From contig NZ_JAFBFC010000001.1 in NCBI RefSeq assembly GCF_016909075.1, positions 744,001 through 808,000 on the forward strand: a stretch of 64,000 nucleotides of DNA. The letters are read 5' to 3'. A model generated the notes under the pieces. That model had not been told where the DNA came from and searched no databases. It saw only the letters and a program-made list of their open reading frames with translations. Positions 37,537-46,793 of this stretch are shown one piece after another. A program made the translations under genes and the position numbers. The stretch is from Priestia iocasae. Its GTDB lineage: Bacteria > Bacillota > Bacilli > Bacillales > Bacillaceae_H. Positions within the stretch are counted from its first letter, which is position 1; each line of letters starts with the position of its first letter.

Positions 37537-38475
37537 ATGTTGGGAGAGAAACAAAAAGTTATTGTACTTATCGGCCCTACCGCTGTTGGAAAAACAAAGC
37601 TAAGCATTGAAATTGCAAAGAAATGTAATGCTGAAGTTATTTCAGGTGATTCAATGCAGATTTATAGAGGAATGGACATTGGGACAGCTAAAATAACAGA
37701 AGAAGAGATGGAAGGGATTCCTCATCACTTAATTGATATTAAGAATCCTGACGAATCTTTTTCAGTTGCTGAGTTTCAAACACTTGTAAGAGAAAAAATC
37801 TCACAAATTCATGCTAGAGGGAAAGTGCCGATGATTGTTGGTGGGACAGGCTTATACATTCAGTCCGTCATTTATGATTATCAATTTGCTGAGGATAAAA
37901 AGGATTCTGCTGTGAAATGGGAGCTCGAGCAGCTAGCAAATATAAAAGGTATCGAATTTTTATATGAGAAACTTCAGAAGGTAGATCCTGAAAGTGCGAA
38001 AACTATTCATAAAAACAACGAGCGGCGTGTTATTCGTGCTTTAGAAGTTTATGAGGAAACGGGTAAGAAGTTTAGCGATTATATAAAAGAACAGTCAAAT
38101 GAACTTATGTATGATGTGATTTTAATTGGTCTCACAATGGATAGAGAGCAGTTGTATAGTCGAATTAACTCACGAGTTGATTTGATGGTGAATGAAGGAT
38201 TAATAGAAGAAGTTCAATCATTGTACAACCAAGGAATACGTGATGTACAATCAATTCAAGCGATTGGCTATAAGGAATTATATGCTTATTTAGAAGGAGA
38301 AGTTTCTCTTGAAGAAGCCATTGAACAGCTCAAGATAAATTCTAGACGTTATGCAAAAAGGCAGTTAACGTGGTTTCGAAATAAGATGCCTGTTCATTGG
38401 TTTGACGTGACAGGTGACAAATTTCACGAAACGTTCACTGAAATTTTTACATATATTGCAGGAAAGCTTAGATAA
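37537..38475 (+). CDS. miaA: tRNA dimethylallyltransferase MiaA
   Basis: Transfers the dimethylallyl group from DMAPP to A37 of tRNAs reading UNN codons. P-loop GPTAVGKT lies near the N-terminus, followed by SGDSMQIYRGMDIGTAK and the family motifs GGTGLYIQS and AIGYKEL. The ATG at 37537 gives 312 residues, close to relatives; an in-frame ATG at 37510 would give 321. Neither has a strong Shine-Dalgarno site, so the start is uncertain. Its product is the substrate of MiaB, encoded upstream. It is followed 42 nt later by hfq. Confidence 0.93.
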   Translation: MLGEKQKVIVLIGPTAVGKTKLSIEIAKKCNAEVISGDSMQIYRGMDIGTAKITEEEMEGIPHHLIDIKNPDESFSVAEFQTLVREKISQIHARGKVPMIVGGTGLYIQSVIYDYQFAEDKKDSAVKWELEQLANIKGIEFLYEKLQKVDPESAKTIHKNNERRVIRALEVYEETGKKFSDYIKEQSNELMYDVILIGLTMDREQLYSRINSRVDLMVNEGLIEEVQSLYNQGIRDVQSIQAIGYKELYAYLEGEVSLEEAIEQLKINSRRYAKRQLTWFRNKMPVHWFDVTGDKFHETFTEIFTYIAGKLR

Positions 38476-38517
38476 AAATCGAATAACTAAGAGTAGAGAA
38501 AAAGAGGAGGCCGAATA

Positions 38518-38742
38518 ATGAAACAGACAATCAATATCCAAGATCAATTCCTAAATCAACTTCGTAAAGAAAACGTTTTTGTAACGGTATTTTTATTAAA
38601 TGGTTTTCAATTAAGAGGACTAATCAAAGGCTTTGATAACTTTACGGTTTTACTAGAATCAGAAGGTAAACAACAATTGATTTATAAACACGCGATTTCT
38701 ACTTTTGTTCCAAGTAAAAACATTACAGTAGAATTAGAATAG
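38518..38742 (+). CDS. hfq: RNA-binding protein Hfq
   Basis: A 74-residue Sm-like protein that forms hexamers and binds small RNAs and AU-rich RNA. Sm1 ([20 protein letters not shown]) and Sm2 (YKHAIST) motifs are evident. AGAGGAGGCC precedes the ATG. The miaA-hfq order is conserved in many bacteria. Confidence 0.98.
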   Translation: MKQTINIQDQFLNQLRKENVFVTVFLLNGFQLRGLIKGFDNFTVLLESEGKQQLIYKHAISTFVPSKNITVELE

Positions 38743-38746
38743 AGAG

Positions 38747-38776
38747 AATCCTGCACAAACGTGCAGGATTTTTCAT
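38747..38776 (+). terminator. Terminator after hfq
   Basis: AATCCTGCAC-AAAC-GTGCAGGATT followed by TTTC. Confidence 0.9.
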
Positions 38777-38983
38777 TTGTTTTCTAACATTGTTTTCTAG
38801 GTTGAAACATACATCTATAGTAATGAGTAAAACAGTGAACGCTGCCATTTTTCGGGCAAGCGCAAAATGTGACAAAGAATGAAAGATAAAAAGTCGATCT
38901 ATGCAAACATGTATGAAAAATGGGCGATTGTCACACATATTCACCTATGACGTATACTAGTATGAAATGAGAGGTGAACGCTC

Positions 38984-39928
38984 TTGGATCAGCCTATCAC
39001 ATTAAAAAATAACGGACAGATTAACATTATATTAAATAATGAAACAAAAAAAGGTAATATGTATTCAACCTCCATTCCACAACCTGTAAAGAAGAAAAAA
39101 ATCATTGTGAACCATGAACCCTTAAAGGATATTGAAAAGGAAATGGAAAGCTTAATTGGAATGGAAGAGCTTAAAAAAATTGTAAAAGAAATTTATGCAT
39201 GGCTATATATTAATAAGAAGCGTGAAGAAGCAGGGTTAAAAGCTGGAAAACAAGCCCTTCACATGATGTTTAAAGGAAATCCAGGTACTGGGAAAACAAC
39301 AGTAGCAAGGTTGTTAGGGAAGTTATTTCTAAATATGAATGTCCTGACAAAAGGACATCTAATTGAAGCGGAAAGAGCTGACCTTGTAGGAGAGTATATC
39401 GGACACACGGCTCAGAAAACACGTGATTTAATTAAGAAAGCCATGGGTGGAATTTTATTTATTGACGAAGCTTATTCACTAGCTAGAGGTGGAGAAAAAG
39501 ATTTCGGTAAAGAAGCAATTGATACACTTGTCAATCATATGGAAGCGCAGCGAGAAAACTTTATTTTGATTTTAGCTGGTTATCCGAAAGAAATGGATAA
39601 CTTTTTATCGCTAAATCCCGGATTACGGTCAAGGTTTCCATTTGTTCTACATTTCCCTGACTATGAAGTGAAAGAGTTAATGGATATAGGTATGAATATG
39701 CTTGATGAAAGACAATATACATTAAGTACAGATGCATACAATCGACTAAAGGATCATTTTATGGATATTAAGTATGGTGGAAGTATGAAAGATTTTAGCA
39801 ATGGAAGATATGTGCGAAATGTAATTGAACTCTCTATTCGTAAACAAGCGATGCGCTTATTAGAAGAAGATAGCTATACAAAAGATGATTTATTAACACT
39901 GAAAGCTGCAGATATTCAATTTAAATAG
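38984..39928 (+). CDS. spoVK: Stage V sporulation protein K, AAA ATPase
   Basis: A 314-residue CbxX/CfqX-type AAA protein required for spore maturation. Walker A is GNPGTGKTT at 98-106; Walker B is GILFIDEAYSL, with the sensor region NFILILAGYPKEMD and arginine-finger candidates in NPGLRSRFP. The start is TTG at 38984 behind GAGAGGTGAA. Mother-cell expression is known in B. subtilis; a degenerate sigma-E-like sequence upstream was not convincing here. It converges on the TRIC-family gene and shares a terminator. Confidence 0.95.
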   Translation: MDQPITLKNNGQINIILNNETKKGNMYSTSIPQPVKKKKIIVNHEPLKDIEKEMESLIGMEELKKIVKEIYAWLYINKKREEAGLKAGKQALHMMFKGNPGTGKTTVARLLGKLFLNMNVLTKGHLIEAERADLVGEYIGHTAQKTRDLIKKAMGGILFIDEAYSLARGGEKDFGKEAIDTLVNHMEAQRENFILILAGYPKEMDNFLSLNPGLRSRFPFVLHFPDYEVKELMDIGMNMLDERQYTLSTDAYNRLKDHFMDIKYGGSMKDFSNGRYVRNVIELSIRKQAMRLLEEDSYTKDDLLTLKAADIQFK

Positions 39929-39983
39929 GAAAGGACGTCTCGCAAGGGGAAAAATCAATCCTTGTGAGGCATCCTTTCCTATT
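39923..39983. terminator. Bidirectional terminator between spoVK and the TRIC-family gene
   Basis: AATAGGAAAGGA...TCCTTTCCTATT with inner CTCGCAAGG/CCTTGTGAG pairs. It is flanked by A and T runs, so it can serve both converging genes. Confidence 0.85.
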
Positions 39984-40587
39984 TTGATAGTCCAAGTGAT
40001 TTTGTTGGTAAGTGCCATCGATACATATAAGAGCATACACGAAGTGCTACAAGCATAATAAATAAGGTATAAAGTTCTAATGGTGTTTTTGTAACGCCTA
40101 ATCCAATTGCTACCCCCGCTATTATTGCCCACACAGCATAAATTTCTTCGCGAAGTACTGTTGGTTTTCTTCCTGCTAAAAGATCTCTAATAATTCCACC
40201 ACCGCTTCCTGTTAAAACGGCAGCCACAATAATGGCACTCATAGGATGATTCATTTGAGATGCGTATAAAGCACCTTGAATGGCGAATGCGGCTAATCCG
40301 ATTGCATCAAAAAAATTACCCCACTTACGCCAGTGTTTTAATAGATTAGTTGGAAATAAGAAGACCGCTGTAATGGATAATAAAGCAATATTGAAAAATA
40401 ATTGTTGTTCCCATAAAGCTGAAACGGGTACTCCAATTAATAAATTTCGGATAGCTCCACCACCAAATGCTGTAACAATGCCAAGTATGTATACACCTAA
40501 AATGTCATACTCTTCCTCCATCGCAATAATGGCACCGCTGACTGCAAATGCAACTGTACCAATGATGCTCAATACATCCCATGTCAT
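39979..40587 (-). CDS. TRIC-family (UPF0126) membrane protein
   Basis: A 202-residue integral membrane protein with two copies of a three-helix unit, the hallmark of UPF0126/TRIC proteins. In several bacterial members these form trimeric cation channels. AFGGGAIRNLLIG and the related TGSGGGIIRDLLAG are the internally repeated glycine-rich motifs. The open frame extends to 40767, but GAGGAG followed 9 nt later by ATG marks the start at 40587 (MTWDVLSIIG). It lies on the opposite strand between spoVK and hflX, which are adjacent in B. subtilis. Confidence 0.87.
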   Translation of the reverse strand: MTWDVLSIIGTVAFAVSGAIIAMEEEYDILGVYILGIVTAFGGGAIRNLLIGVPVSALWEQQLFFNIALLSITAVFLFPTNLLKHWRKWGNFFDAIGLAAFAIQGALYASQMNHPMSAIIVAAVLTGSGGGIIRDLLAGRKPTVLREEIYAVWAIIAGVAIGLGVTKTPLELYTLFIMLVALRVCSYMYRWHLPTKSLGLSK

Positions 40588-40826
40588 AAATGTAATCTCC
40601 TCTTCTAAGTTGTAAGCCATTTCAAATTTTATACAGGAATGAATAGAATAGCAATCTTTTTTTATAGACAAAAATCGTGCTACTTTTACTGCAAGGATAG
40701 GAGAGTGAAAAGAGTGGTGATATAGAGAAAAAGCTCTTTTTTTGATATGATAGGAGTAGGTTGTCATACTAGCTTAAAATGTTTAATGATCAACTATAAC
40801 TGATAAGTGAAAGAAGGAGCGCTCAA

Positions 40827-42089
40827 TTGGCAGTAGAGATTAAGAATGAAAAAGAAAAAGTCATCTTAGTAGGTTGTCAGTTACATGATGACGACGAGCG
40901 ATTTGAATATTCACTGGATGAATTAGCGTCTTTAACAGAGACGGCAAACGGAATGGTCGTTATGCAAATGACGCAAAAACGTGAGCGTGTTCATCCAGCT
41001 ACATATATCGGAAAAGGAAAAGTCGAAGAGCTTCTTCGTTTAGAAGAAGAGCTAGAGCCGGACATCATTATCTTTAATGACGAATTATCACCAAGTCAGA
41101 TTCGTAACTTATCTAATCAATTGTCTGCGCGTATCATTGACCGTACTCAATTGATTTTAGATATTTTCGCACAGCGTGCTCAAACGCGAGAGGGAAAATT
41201 ACAGGTAGAACTAGCTCAGCTTGACTACTTATTACCACGCCTTGTTGGGCAAGGGACTTCGCTATCTCGACTTGGTGGTGGAATTGGGACGAGAGGACCT
41301 GGTGAAACAAAGCTTGAAAGTGATCGCCGACATATTCGTCGACGAATTGATGAAATTAAAAAACAATTAAAGACGGTGGTTAGTCATCGTGAACGTTACC
41401 GTGAACGACGTAAGCGTAACAAAATCTTTCAAGTGGCGATCGTCGGCTATACGAATGCTGGAAAATCAACATTGTTCAATCGGCTAACAGAAGCGGGGAT
41501 TCTTGAGGAAAACCAATTATTTGCGACGCTTGATCCGACAACGAGACAATATGTGATGCCTTCGGGATTTACAGTTCTTCTAACAGACACGGTCGGCTTT
41601 ATACAAGACTTACCGACTACATTAGTCGCTGCGTTTCGATCGACTTTGGAAGAAGTGACAGAAGCGGATTTTATTTTGCACGTTGTGGATTCAGGGAATG
41701 CGGACTATGATAACCATGAAAAGACCGTGTATCAATTATTAGATGATTTAGATGTAACGAACATCCCCATTTTAACGGTTTACAATAAAAAAGATGTGAA
41801 GCATGAAAAGTTTGTACCGAGTACACCGAAATCTGTACTAATCAGCGCGTTTGATTCATCTGATCTACAGCAACTAGGAACTGTTTTACAAAATGATTTA
41901 AAAAAGGAAATGGAATCCTTCCATACACTTCTCTCTCCAACTGAAGGGAAAATGTTAGCTTCACTCAAAAGAGAAGCTATTCTTGAACAAGTAGAGTTTC
42001 GAGAAGACGTAGAAGCATATGAATGTAGTGGGTATATTCCAAGGGAGCATCCTTTTTATCAGCAACTATGTAATGACAAAGAAAATTGA
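40827..42089 (+). CDS. hflX: Ribosome-associated GTPase HflX (YnbA)
   Basis: A GTPase that splits stalled or idle 70S ribosomes. The 420 residues have an N-terminal HflX domain, a helical linker with [15 protein letters not shown], and a G domain with G1 GYTNAGKST at 207-215, G3 [10 protein letters not shown] and G4 NKKD. The start is TTG behind AGAAGGAG. It is adjacent to ynbB, as in B. subtilis; the hfq-hflX neighbourhood is common in bacteria. Confidence 0.95.
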   Translation: MAVEIKNEKEKVILVGCQLHDDDERFEYSLDELASLTETANGMVVMQMTQKRERVHPATYIGKGKVEELLRLEEELEPDIIIFNDELSPSQIRNLSNQLSARIIDRTQLILDIFAQRAQTREGKLQVELAQLDYLLPRLVGQGTSLSRLGGGIGTRGPGETKLESDRRHIRRRIDEIKKQLKTVVSHRERYRERRKRNKIFQVAIVGYTNAGKSTLFNRLTEAGILEENQLFATLDPTTRQYVMPSGFTVLLTDTVGFIQDLPTTLVAAFRSTLEEVTEADFILHVVDSGNADYDNHEKTVYQLLDDLDVTNIPILTVYNKKDVKHEKFVPSTPKSVLISAFDSSDLQQLGTVLQNDLKKEMESFHTLLSPTEGKMLASLKREAILEQVEFREDVEAYECSGYIPREHPFYQQLCNDKEN

Positions 42090-42101
42090 GGAGTTTAACC
42101 T

Positions 42102-43370
42102 ATGTTTGAGCAATTGAAAAATGAAACAATTATTCGTGAATTGGCTAGCGAAGTTGAAAAACAAATACAACCTGTTCATCAAGAAATTGATAAAACGATT
42201 GAAGTGAACCAATTCCGCGTGTTACAAAGCTTTAGAGAAAATAAAGTAAGTGATGTACATTTTATCCCTTCTACTGGATATGGATATGACGATATGGGAA
42301 GAGATACGTTAGAAAAAATATATGCAGATGTATTTGGAGCAGAAGCGTGTCTTGTGAGACCTCAAATTATTTCTGGAACTCATGCGATTGGAATTTCTTT
42401 ATTTGGTGTATTACGTCCGGGTGATGAGCTTTTATATATAACTGGAAAGCCGTATGATACGTTAGAAGAGATTGTTGGAATTCGTGGGGACGGGCGAGGT
42501 TCATTAAAAGAGTTTAACATTAGCTACAAGGCAGTTGACTTACAAAATGGACAAGTTGACTATGAGGCTGTTAAAAACTCTATTCATGAACATACGAAAA
42601 TGATTGGAATTCAGCGCTCTAAAGGGTATGGAACACGCCCTTCGTTCACTGTGACGGAAATCAAAGAGATGATTGATTTTGTCAAAAGTATAAAATCAGA
42701 CGTCATTGTTTTTGTAGATAATTGTTATGGAGAGTTTGTAGAAACAATTGAGCCAACGCATATCGGTGCAGACTTAATGGCGGGTTCTCTCATTAAAAAC
42801 CCTGGTGGTGGCTTAGCTAAAATTGGTGGCTACATTGCTGGGCGTAAAGAATTAGTAGAAGCTTGTTCCTACCGTATGACAACACCTGGAATTGGTTCAG
42901 AAGCGGGTGCGACTCTATATAGTCTTCACGAAATGTATCAAGGCTTCTTTCTAGCTCCTCACGTTGTTGGGCAAGCATTAAAAGGAGCTGTATTTTCATC
43001 AGCTATGTTAGAAGAGGTAGGGTTAAATACAAATCCAAAGTGGAATAGTAAACGTACAGACCTGATTCAGTCTGTTCAGTTTGAGGACCGAGATATGATG
43101 GTAGCTTTTTGCCAAGCTATACAGTACGCTTCACCTGTGAATTCTCACGTTACGCCTTATCCAGCTTATATGCCAGGATATGAAAATGATGTCATTATGG
43201 CAGCTGGCACATTCATTCAAGGAGCTAGTCTAGAACTGACAGCAGATGGTCCGATACGACCGCCTTATGTTGCTTATGTACAAGGTGGATTAACGTATGC
43301 GCATGTAAAAGTGGCAATCTGTATGGCTCTTGATCAATTGATAGAAAAAGAATTATTACATGTCAAATAA
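42102..43370 (+). CDS. ynbB: YnbB, PLP-dependent methionine gamma-lyase-like (aluminium-resistance family)
   Basis: A 422-residue fold-type-I PLP enzyme of the aluminium-resistance/YnbB family. The PLP lysine is likely in SLIKNPGGGLAK, with the cofactor Asp in FVDNCYGEF. The reaction is not established; homology suggests C-S lyase-type chemistry. TTGAGGAGTT precedes the ATG; it forms an operon with hflX and ends at a terminator before glnR. Confidence 0.87.
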   Translation: MFEQLKNETIIRELASEVEKQIQPVHQEIDKTIEVNQFRVLQSFRENKVSDVHFIPSTGYGYDDMGRDTLEKIYADVFGAEACLVRPQIISGTHAIGISLFGVLRPGDELLYITGKPYDTLEEIVGIRGDGRGSLKEFNISYKAVDLQNGQVDYEAVKNSIHEHTKMIGIQRSKGYGTRPSFTVTEIKEMIDFVKSIKSDVIVFVDNCYGEFVETIEPTHIGADLMAGSLIKNPGGGLAKIGGYIAGRKELVEACSYRMTTPGIGSEAGATLYSLHEMYQGFFLAPHVVGQALKGAVFSSAMLEEVGLNTNPKWNSKRTDLIQSVQFEDRDMMVAFCQAIQYASPVNSHVTPYPAYMPGYENDVIMAAGTFIQGASLELTADGPIRPPYVAYVQGGLTYAHVKVAICMALDQLIEKELLHVK

Positions 43371-43400
43371 GGAGAGGTAATCCTCTCCTTATTTTCTTAT
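43366..43400 (+). terminator. Terminator after ynbB
   Basis: AATAAGGAGAGG-TAAT-CCTCTCCTTATT followed by TTCTT. Confidence 0.9.
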
Positions 43401-43499
43401 ATCCTTTCTAGTAAGAAAGATCATTTCAATCGGCTATTATTCTTTTGTAGTTGTTAAATGTTATATAATTGAAAAAAGTTTTTTATATCAAAATTTTTA

Positions 43500-43516
43500 T
43501 GTTAGATTTCCTAACA
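43500..43516. promoter_or_regulatory. GlnR/TnrA operator of glnRA
   Basis: TGTTA-N7-TAACA is a full match to the TGTNA-N7-TNACA consensus. A second, weaker site (TGACA-N7-TAACA, 43523-43539) overlaps the -35 and spacer, like the two-site operator of B. subtilis glnRA. Confidence 0.88.
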
Positions 43517-43521
43517 TTATA

Positions 43522-43550
43522 TTGACAGATAAACTAACATGGCATACAAT
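43522..43550 (+). promoter_or_regulatory. Sigma-A promoter of glnRA
   Basis: TTGACA, a 17-nt spacer and TACAAT; overlapped by the second GlnR site, so repression in nitrogen excess is expected. Confidence 0.87.
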
Positions 43551-43579
43551 GTAATTAATCAATCAAAGGAGGAACTGAG

Positions 43580-43984
43580 ATGAGTGACAACATTAGACGA
43601 AACACGCCACTTTTTCCAATAGGGATTGTGATGCAATTAACAGAGTTGTCTGCTCGCCAAATTCGTTATTACGAAGAACATGGATTAGTAACACCGGCAA
43701 GATCAGAAGGTAAAAGACGATTATTTTCGTTTAATGATGTTGATAAGTTGCTTGAAATAAGAGCGCTTATTGAACAGGGTGTAAACTTAGCAGGTGTAAA
43801 GCAACTATTCCATGTGAAAGAGACAGAAGGTACACATGCTCCAAATGAACAAGTAGCAGAAGTGAAAAAGCCTGAATTAACAGATGAACAGCTTCGAAAG
43901 TTACTTCGTACAGAGCTTATGCAAGCGGGGCGTTTTAGTCGAGCTGCATTAAATCAAGGAGATATGTCTCGGTTCTTTCATTAA
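43580..43984 (+). CDS. glnR: Transcriptional repressor GlnR
   Basis: A MerR-family regulator of nitrogen metabolism, 134 residues. The N-terminal winged helix is [19 protein letters not shown]; the C-terminal tail ([16 protein letters not shown]) is the region through which feedback-inhibited glutamine synthetase activates DNA binding in B. subtilis. AAAGGAGGAACTGAG precedes the ATG. It is co-transcribed with glnA and preceded by its own operator. Confidence 0.97.
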   Translation: MSDNIRRNTPLFPIGIVMQLTELSARQIRYYEEHGLVTPARSEGKRRLFSFNDVDKLLEIRALIEQGVNLAGVKQLFHVKETEGTHAPNEQVAEVKKPELTDEQLRKLLRTELMQAGRFSRAALNQGDMSRFFH

Positions 43985-44065
43985 TACTTAACATAAGCAT
44001 ATTTGTATGTTTCATTAAACATACTCATATAAAACTTTTTACGAATTTTAGGGGAGGATTATAAA

Positions 44066-45400
44066 ATGGCAAAGTACACGAAAGAAGATATTTTCCGCAA
44101 AGTTCAAGAAGAAAACGTGAAGTACATTCGTTTACAATTCACAGATATTTTAGGAACAATTAAAAACGTTGAGATTCCGGTAAGTCAATTAGAAAAAGCG
44201 TTAGACAACAAAATGATGTTTGATGGTTCTTCAATTGAAGGATTTGTACGCATTGAAGAGTCTGATATGTATCTGTATCCAGATATTGATACATTTGTTG
44301 TGTTCCCATGGACATCTGAGAAAGGTAAAGTAGCACGTTTCATTTGTGACATTTACAATCCAGATGGTACGCCATTTGATGGAGATCCGCGTAATAACCT
44401 AAAACGTATCTTAAAGGAAATGGAAGACCTTGGATTCTCTGATTTCAACCTTGGACCTGAGCCTGAGTTTTTCTTATTCAAATTAGACGAAAAAGGCGAG
44501 CCTACATTAGAGTTAAACGATAAAGGTGGTTATTTCGACTTAGCACCAACAGATCTTGGTGAAAACTGCCGTCGTGATATCGTATTAGAGCTTGAGGAAA
44601 TGGGCTTTGAAATTGAAGCATCTCACCATGAGGTAGCTCCTGGACAGCATGAAATTGACTTTAAATATGCGGGTGCATTAAAAGCTTGTGATGACATCCA
44701 AACATTTAAGTTAGTTGTAAAAACGATTGCGCGTAAGCATGGTCTTCATGCAACATTCATGCCAAAACCATTATTTGGTGTGAACGGTTCTGGTATGCAC
44801 TGTAACGTTTCTTTATTCAAAGATGGAGAGAATGCATTCTATGATACAAAAGGTCATTTAGAATTAAGTGAAACAGCACATCAATTTATTGCTGGTATCA
44901 TCAAGCATGCTCCTAACTTTACAGCTGTAACAAACCCAACTGTAAACTCTTATAAGCGTTTAGTACCTGGTTACGAAGCTCCTTGTTACGTAGCGTGGTC
45001 TGCTCGTAACCGTAGTCCATTAATTCGTATTCCAGCTTCTCGTGGTATCGGTACACGTGTTGAAGTACGTAGTGTAGATCCAGCTGCTAACCCTTATTTA
45101 GCAATGGCTGTATTATTAAAAGCTGGTTTAGACGGAATCAAGAACAAGCTTGAAGCTCCAAAACCAGTAGATCGTAACATCTATGTAATGACAAAAGAAG
45201 AGCGCATCAAAGAAGGTATTGTTGACTTACCAGCAACATTAGCTCAAGCGCTAGACAACTTCAAATCAGACGAAGTTATCGTATCTGCACTAGGTGAACA
45301 TTTAGCTGAACACTTTGTAGAAGCTAAAGAAATTGAGTGGGATATGTTCCGCACACAAGTTCACCCATGGGAACGCGATCAATATATGAGTATGTATTAA
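44066..45400 (+). CDS. glnA: Glutamine synthetase, type I-alpha
   Basis: Makes glutamine from glutamate, ammonia and ATP; as a feedback-inhibited dodecamer it also controls GlnR and TnrA. The 444 residues are the normal GSI-alpha length. Visible motifs are FDGSSIEGF (near 50), [17 protein letters not shown], the ATP loop [17 protein letters not shown] and [13 protein letters not shown]. There is no adenylylation-type insertion. AGGGGAGGATT precedes the ATG. Confidence 0.98.
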   Translation: MAKYTKEDIFRKVQEENVKYIRLQFTDILGTIKNVEIPVSQLEKALDNKMMFDGSSIEGFVRIEESDMYLYPDIDTFVVFPWTSEKGKVARFICDIYNPDGTPFDGDPRNNLKRILKEMEDLGFSDFNLGPEPEFFLFKLDEKGEPTLELNDKGGYFDLAPTDLGENCRRDIVLELEEMGFEIEASHHEVAPGQHEIDFKYAGALKACDDIQTFKLVVKTIARKHGLHATFMPKPLFGVNGSGMHCNVSLFKDGENAFYDTKGHLELSETAHQFIAGIIKHAPNFTAVTNPTVNSYKRLVPGYEAPCYVAWSARNRSPLIRIPASRGIGTRVEVRSVDPAANPYLAMAVLLKAGLDGIKNKLEAPKPVDRNIYVMTKEERIKEGIVDLPATLAQALDNFKSDEVIVSALGEHLAEHFVEAKEIEWDMFRTQVHPWERDQYMSMY

Positions 45401-45401
45401 T

Positions 45402-45438
45402 AAAAAAAACCCTTAACATACATGTTAAGGGTTTTTTT
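45402..45438 (+). terminator. Terminator after glnA
   Basis: AAACCCTTAACAT and ATGTTAAGGGTTT form a nearly continuous 13-bp stem with flanking A and T runs. Confidence 0.92.
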
Positions 45439-45487
45439 GAGTTTAAAAGATAGATAACTTGTTATTAAAAGTTCTTTAAAATATTTC

Positions 45488-45733
45488 TTACTTTTTAATA
45501 GGGCGTTCAAGAGTTAATATTTCATCTTCAAGGGAAGCAAATTGCTGTTCTACTACATGCCTGGCATCTGAGATTGCAGCATTATAAAAATGTGGAGCAA
45601 GTGACTCTTTGAAAAAGTCTAATACTCTTTCTGCGGCAAATTCTGATAGTTCTTCTTCTCTTTCTTGGGAAAAGAACAGTTGAATGTCAGTAATCATGGT
45701 TTGTTGTTGCTCTTTTGTCATTTTAATAAACAT
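45488..45733 (-). CDS. DUF2164 family protein
   Basis: An 81-residue acidic helical protein. It matches the DUF2164 pattern in MTKEQQQTMITDIQLFFSQE, AAERVLDFFKESLAPHFYNA and a C-terminal LEDEILTLERP. The function is unknown. TGGAGGATG on the - strand precedes the ATG at 45733; the frame is open three codons further (45742), but that ATG overlaps the ribosome binding site. Confidence 0.83.
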   Translation of the reverse strand: MFIKMTKEQQQTMITDIQLFFSQEREEELSEFAAERVLDFFKESLAPHFYNAAISDARHVVEQQFASLEDEILTLERPIKK

Positions 45734-45879
45734 ATTGAACATCCTCCATTAAAATAAGTTTGCTGTAACTATACAACGCAACTAGCTGAAATTGTAGTCT
45801 TTCATTTTATGAGATAATATGTACAAACTAAAAAAGAGTGTTTGGTGTTTTCGCTTTAAGTATAAAAGGTCTTATGTAT

Positions 45880-45907
45880 TCTAAATAAAATATGTGCTAA
45901 ATAATCA
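45880..45907. repeat. 28-nt dispersed repeat, copy 2
   Basis: Matches 37237-37264 at 26 of 28 positions. It lies in the 260-bp gene-free region upstream of the DUF2164 gene. Weak nested inverted repeats (AAATACA...TGTATTT with inner GAGAT...ATCTC) follow within 80 bp. Confidence 0.6.
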
Positions 45908-45997
45908 AACAAGAGAAATACAAAGCATTTAAGAGATTCATATCTATTCAATCATCTCGTGTATTTGTTAACAGTTACTTAATTAAAAAGTGAAAGT

Positions 45998-46048
45998 AAA
46001 ACCCCTTTGAATAAAGAGGAAGGATCGTTATTTATTCAAAGGGGTTTG
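45998..46048 (-). terminator. Hairpin terminator downstream of the small Spo0E-like ORF
   Basis: AAACCCCTTTGAATAAA and its perfect complement (17 bp) around a 15-nt loop. On the - strand it lies just after the stop at 46053 and ends GGGGTTTTACTTTC. On the + strand no gene precedes it closely. Confidence 0.8.
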
Positions 46049-46052
46049 CTTT

Positions 46053-46196
46053 TTAATAATAACAACAAGATGATGTATCCTTATAACTTTGTAACAGTGA
46101 GTCTAATGTTTTTGCTAACTGAATGTATTCGCAACTTGCAGGTCCACTGCTAAAGAAGATCTCATTTAGCTTAATCCGCAAATTAAATAACTCCAT
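46053..46196 (-). CDS. Spo0E-like small protein with degenerate signature motif
   Basis: A 47-codon ORF opening MELFNLRIKLNEIF and containing YIQLAKTLDSLLQSY, which aligns with the SQELDxLI helix of Spo0E-type aspartyl-phosphate phosphatases. These small two-helix proteins drain phosphate from Spo0A~P. The Asp is kept, but the usual Ser-Gln-Glu is Ala-Lys-Thr. The tail is CCYY. The ATG is 20 nt after the stop of the membrane-protein gene, with a poor ribosome binding site, so coupled translation is likely. A strong hairpin follows. Activity is uncertain because of the altered motif. Confidence 0.6.
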   Translation of the reverse strand: MELFNLRIKLNEIFFSSGPASCEYIQLAKTLDSLLQSYKDTSSCCYY

Positions 46197-46216
46197 CAGT
46201 CTAGTTGTTTGCTCTG

Positions 46217-46684
46217 TTAGTGTGTTTGTATGTAAAGGCTATCTTGCCATTTATGGTAGAAGTATATAATGATAGAAATTCCGTAAAGAACGAAAAAATA
46301 TTGAAGTGGAGTAATGTTCTTGTATTCTGCAATTTTTAAACTGCCGAGCAACAATGGAAGAGCAATGAAGCACATAAAAGTATCCATTAAAATATTGACA
46401 ATTGTATACAAAAGAAAGCGGTGCGACGTTAATCGAAAGATCCAAAATGTGCCGACAGCGAAAATACCATATGCGAAGCTAATATCAATCATATAGCCCC
46501 AAGGAATAATATATGTATGGATAATCCACCATTTATAATGATAAGCAATTTGAAAAACAATGGTCATTAGTAAACAAGTGAAAATAGTCACGGGCATATA
46601 ACGCTTAATTGTCGTTTTTGAAGCAAAAAACAATGTGAGCCAAGGAAGAAAGAAAGTGATGAAAAGAGCAACTTTAGCAACCAT
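46217..46684 (-). CDS. Multi-span membrane protein, CBO0543-like
   Basis: A 155-residue protein with about five hydrophobic helices and aromatic-rich loops (YKWWIIHTYIIPWGYMIDISF, GTFWIFRLTSHRFLLY). It resembles the CBO0543 family of Firmicute membrane proteins, function unknown. The frame is open from 46744, but TAGGAG followed by the ATG at 46684 is the better start (MVAKVALFITFF). It is followed on the same strand by the Spo0E-like ORF, and the two probably form an operon. Confidence 0.65.
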   Translation of the reverse strand: MVAKVALFITFFLPWLTLFFASKTTIKRYMPVTIFTCLLMTIVFQIAYHYKWWIIHTYIIPWGYMIDISFAYGIFAVGTFWIFRLTSHRFLLYTIVNILMDTFMCFIALPLLLGSLKIAEYKNITPLQYFFVLYGISIIIYFYHKWQDSLYIQTH

Positions 46685-46759
46685 AAAAGTAATTCTCCTA
46701 TCCTTAAAATACTCATTACAGTTACTTAGTATTGCTCTCTTCATTTATGTTTATTCATT

Positions 46760-46793
46760 AAAAAACGAGCTGCTTTGAAGCAGCTCGTTTTTT
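46760..46793. terminator. Terminator of lexA
   Basis: AAAAAACGAGCTGCTT-TG-AAGCAGCTCGTTTTTT is a perfect 16-bp stem. It overlaps the lexA stop and lies between two - strand genes. Confidence 0.92.

Noticed and set aside
38934-38960. Possible sigma-E promoter for spoVK
   Set aside because: ACATATT and GTATACTA occur, but the spacing is about 10-11 nt instead of 14 and the -10 is degenerate.
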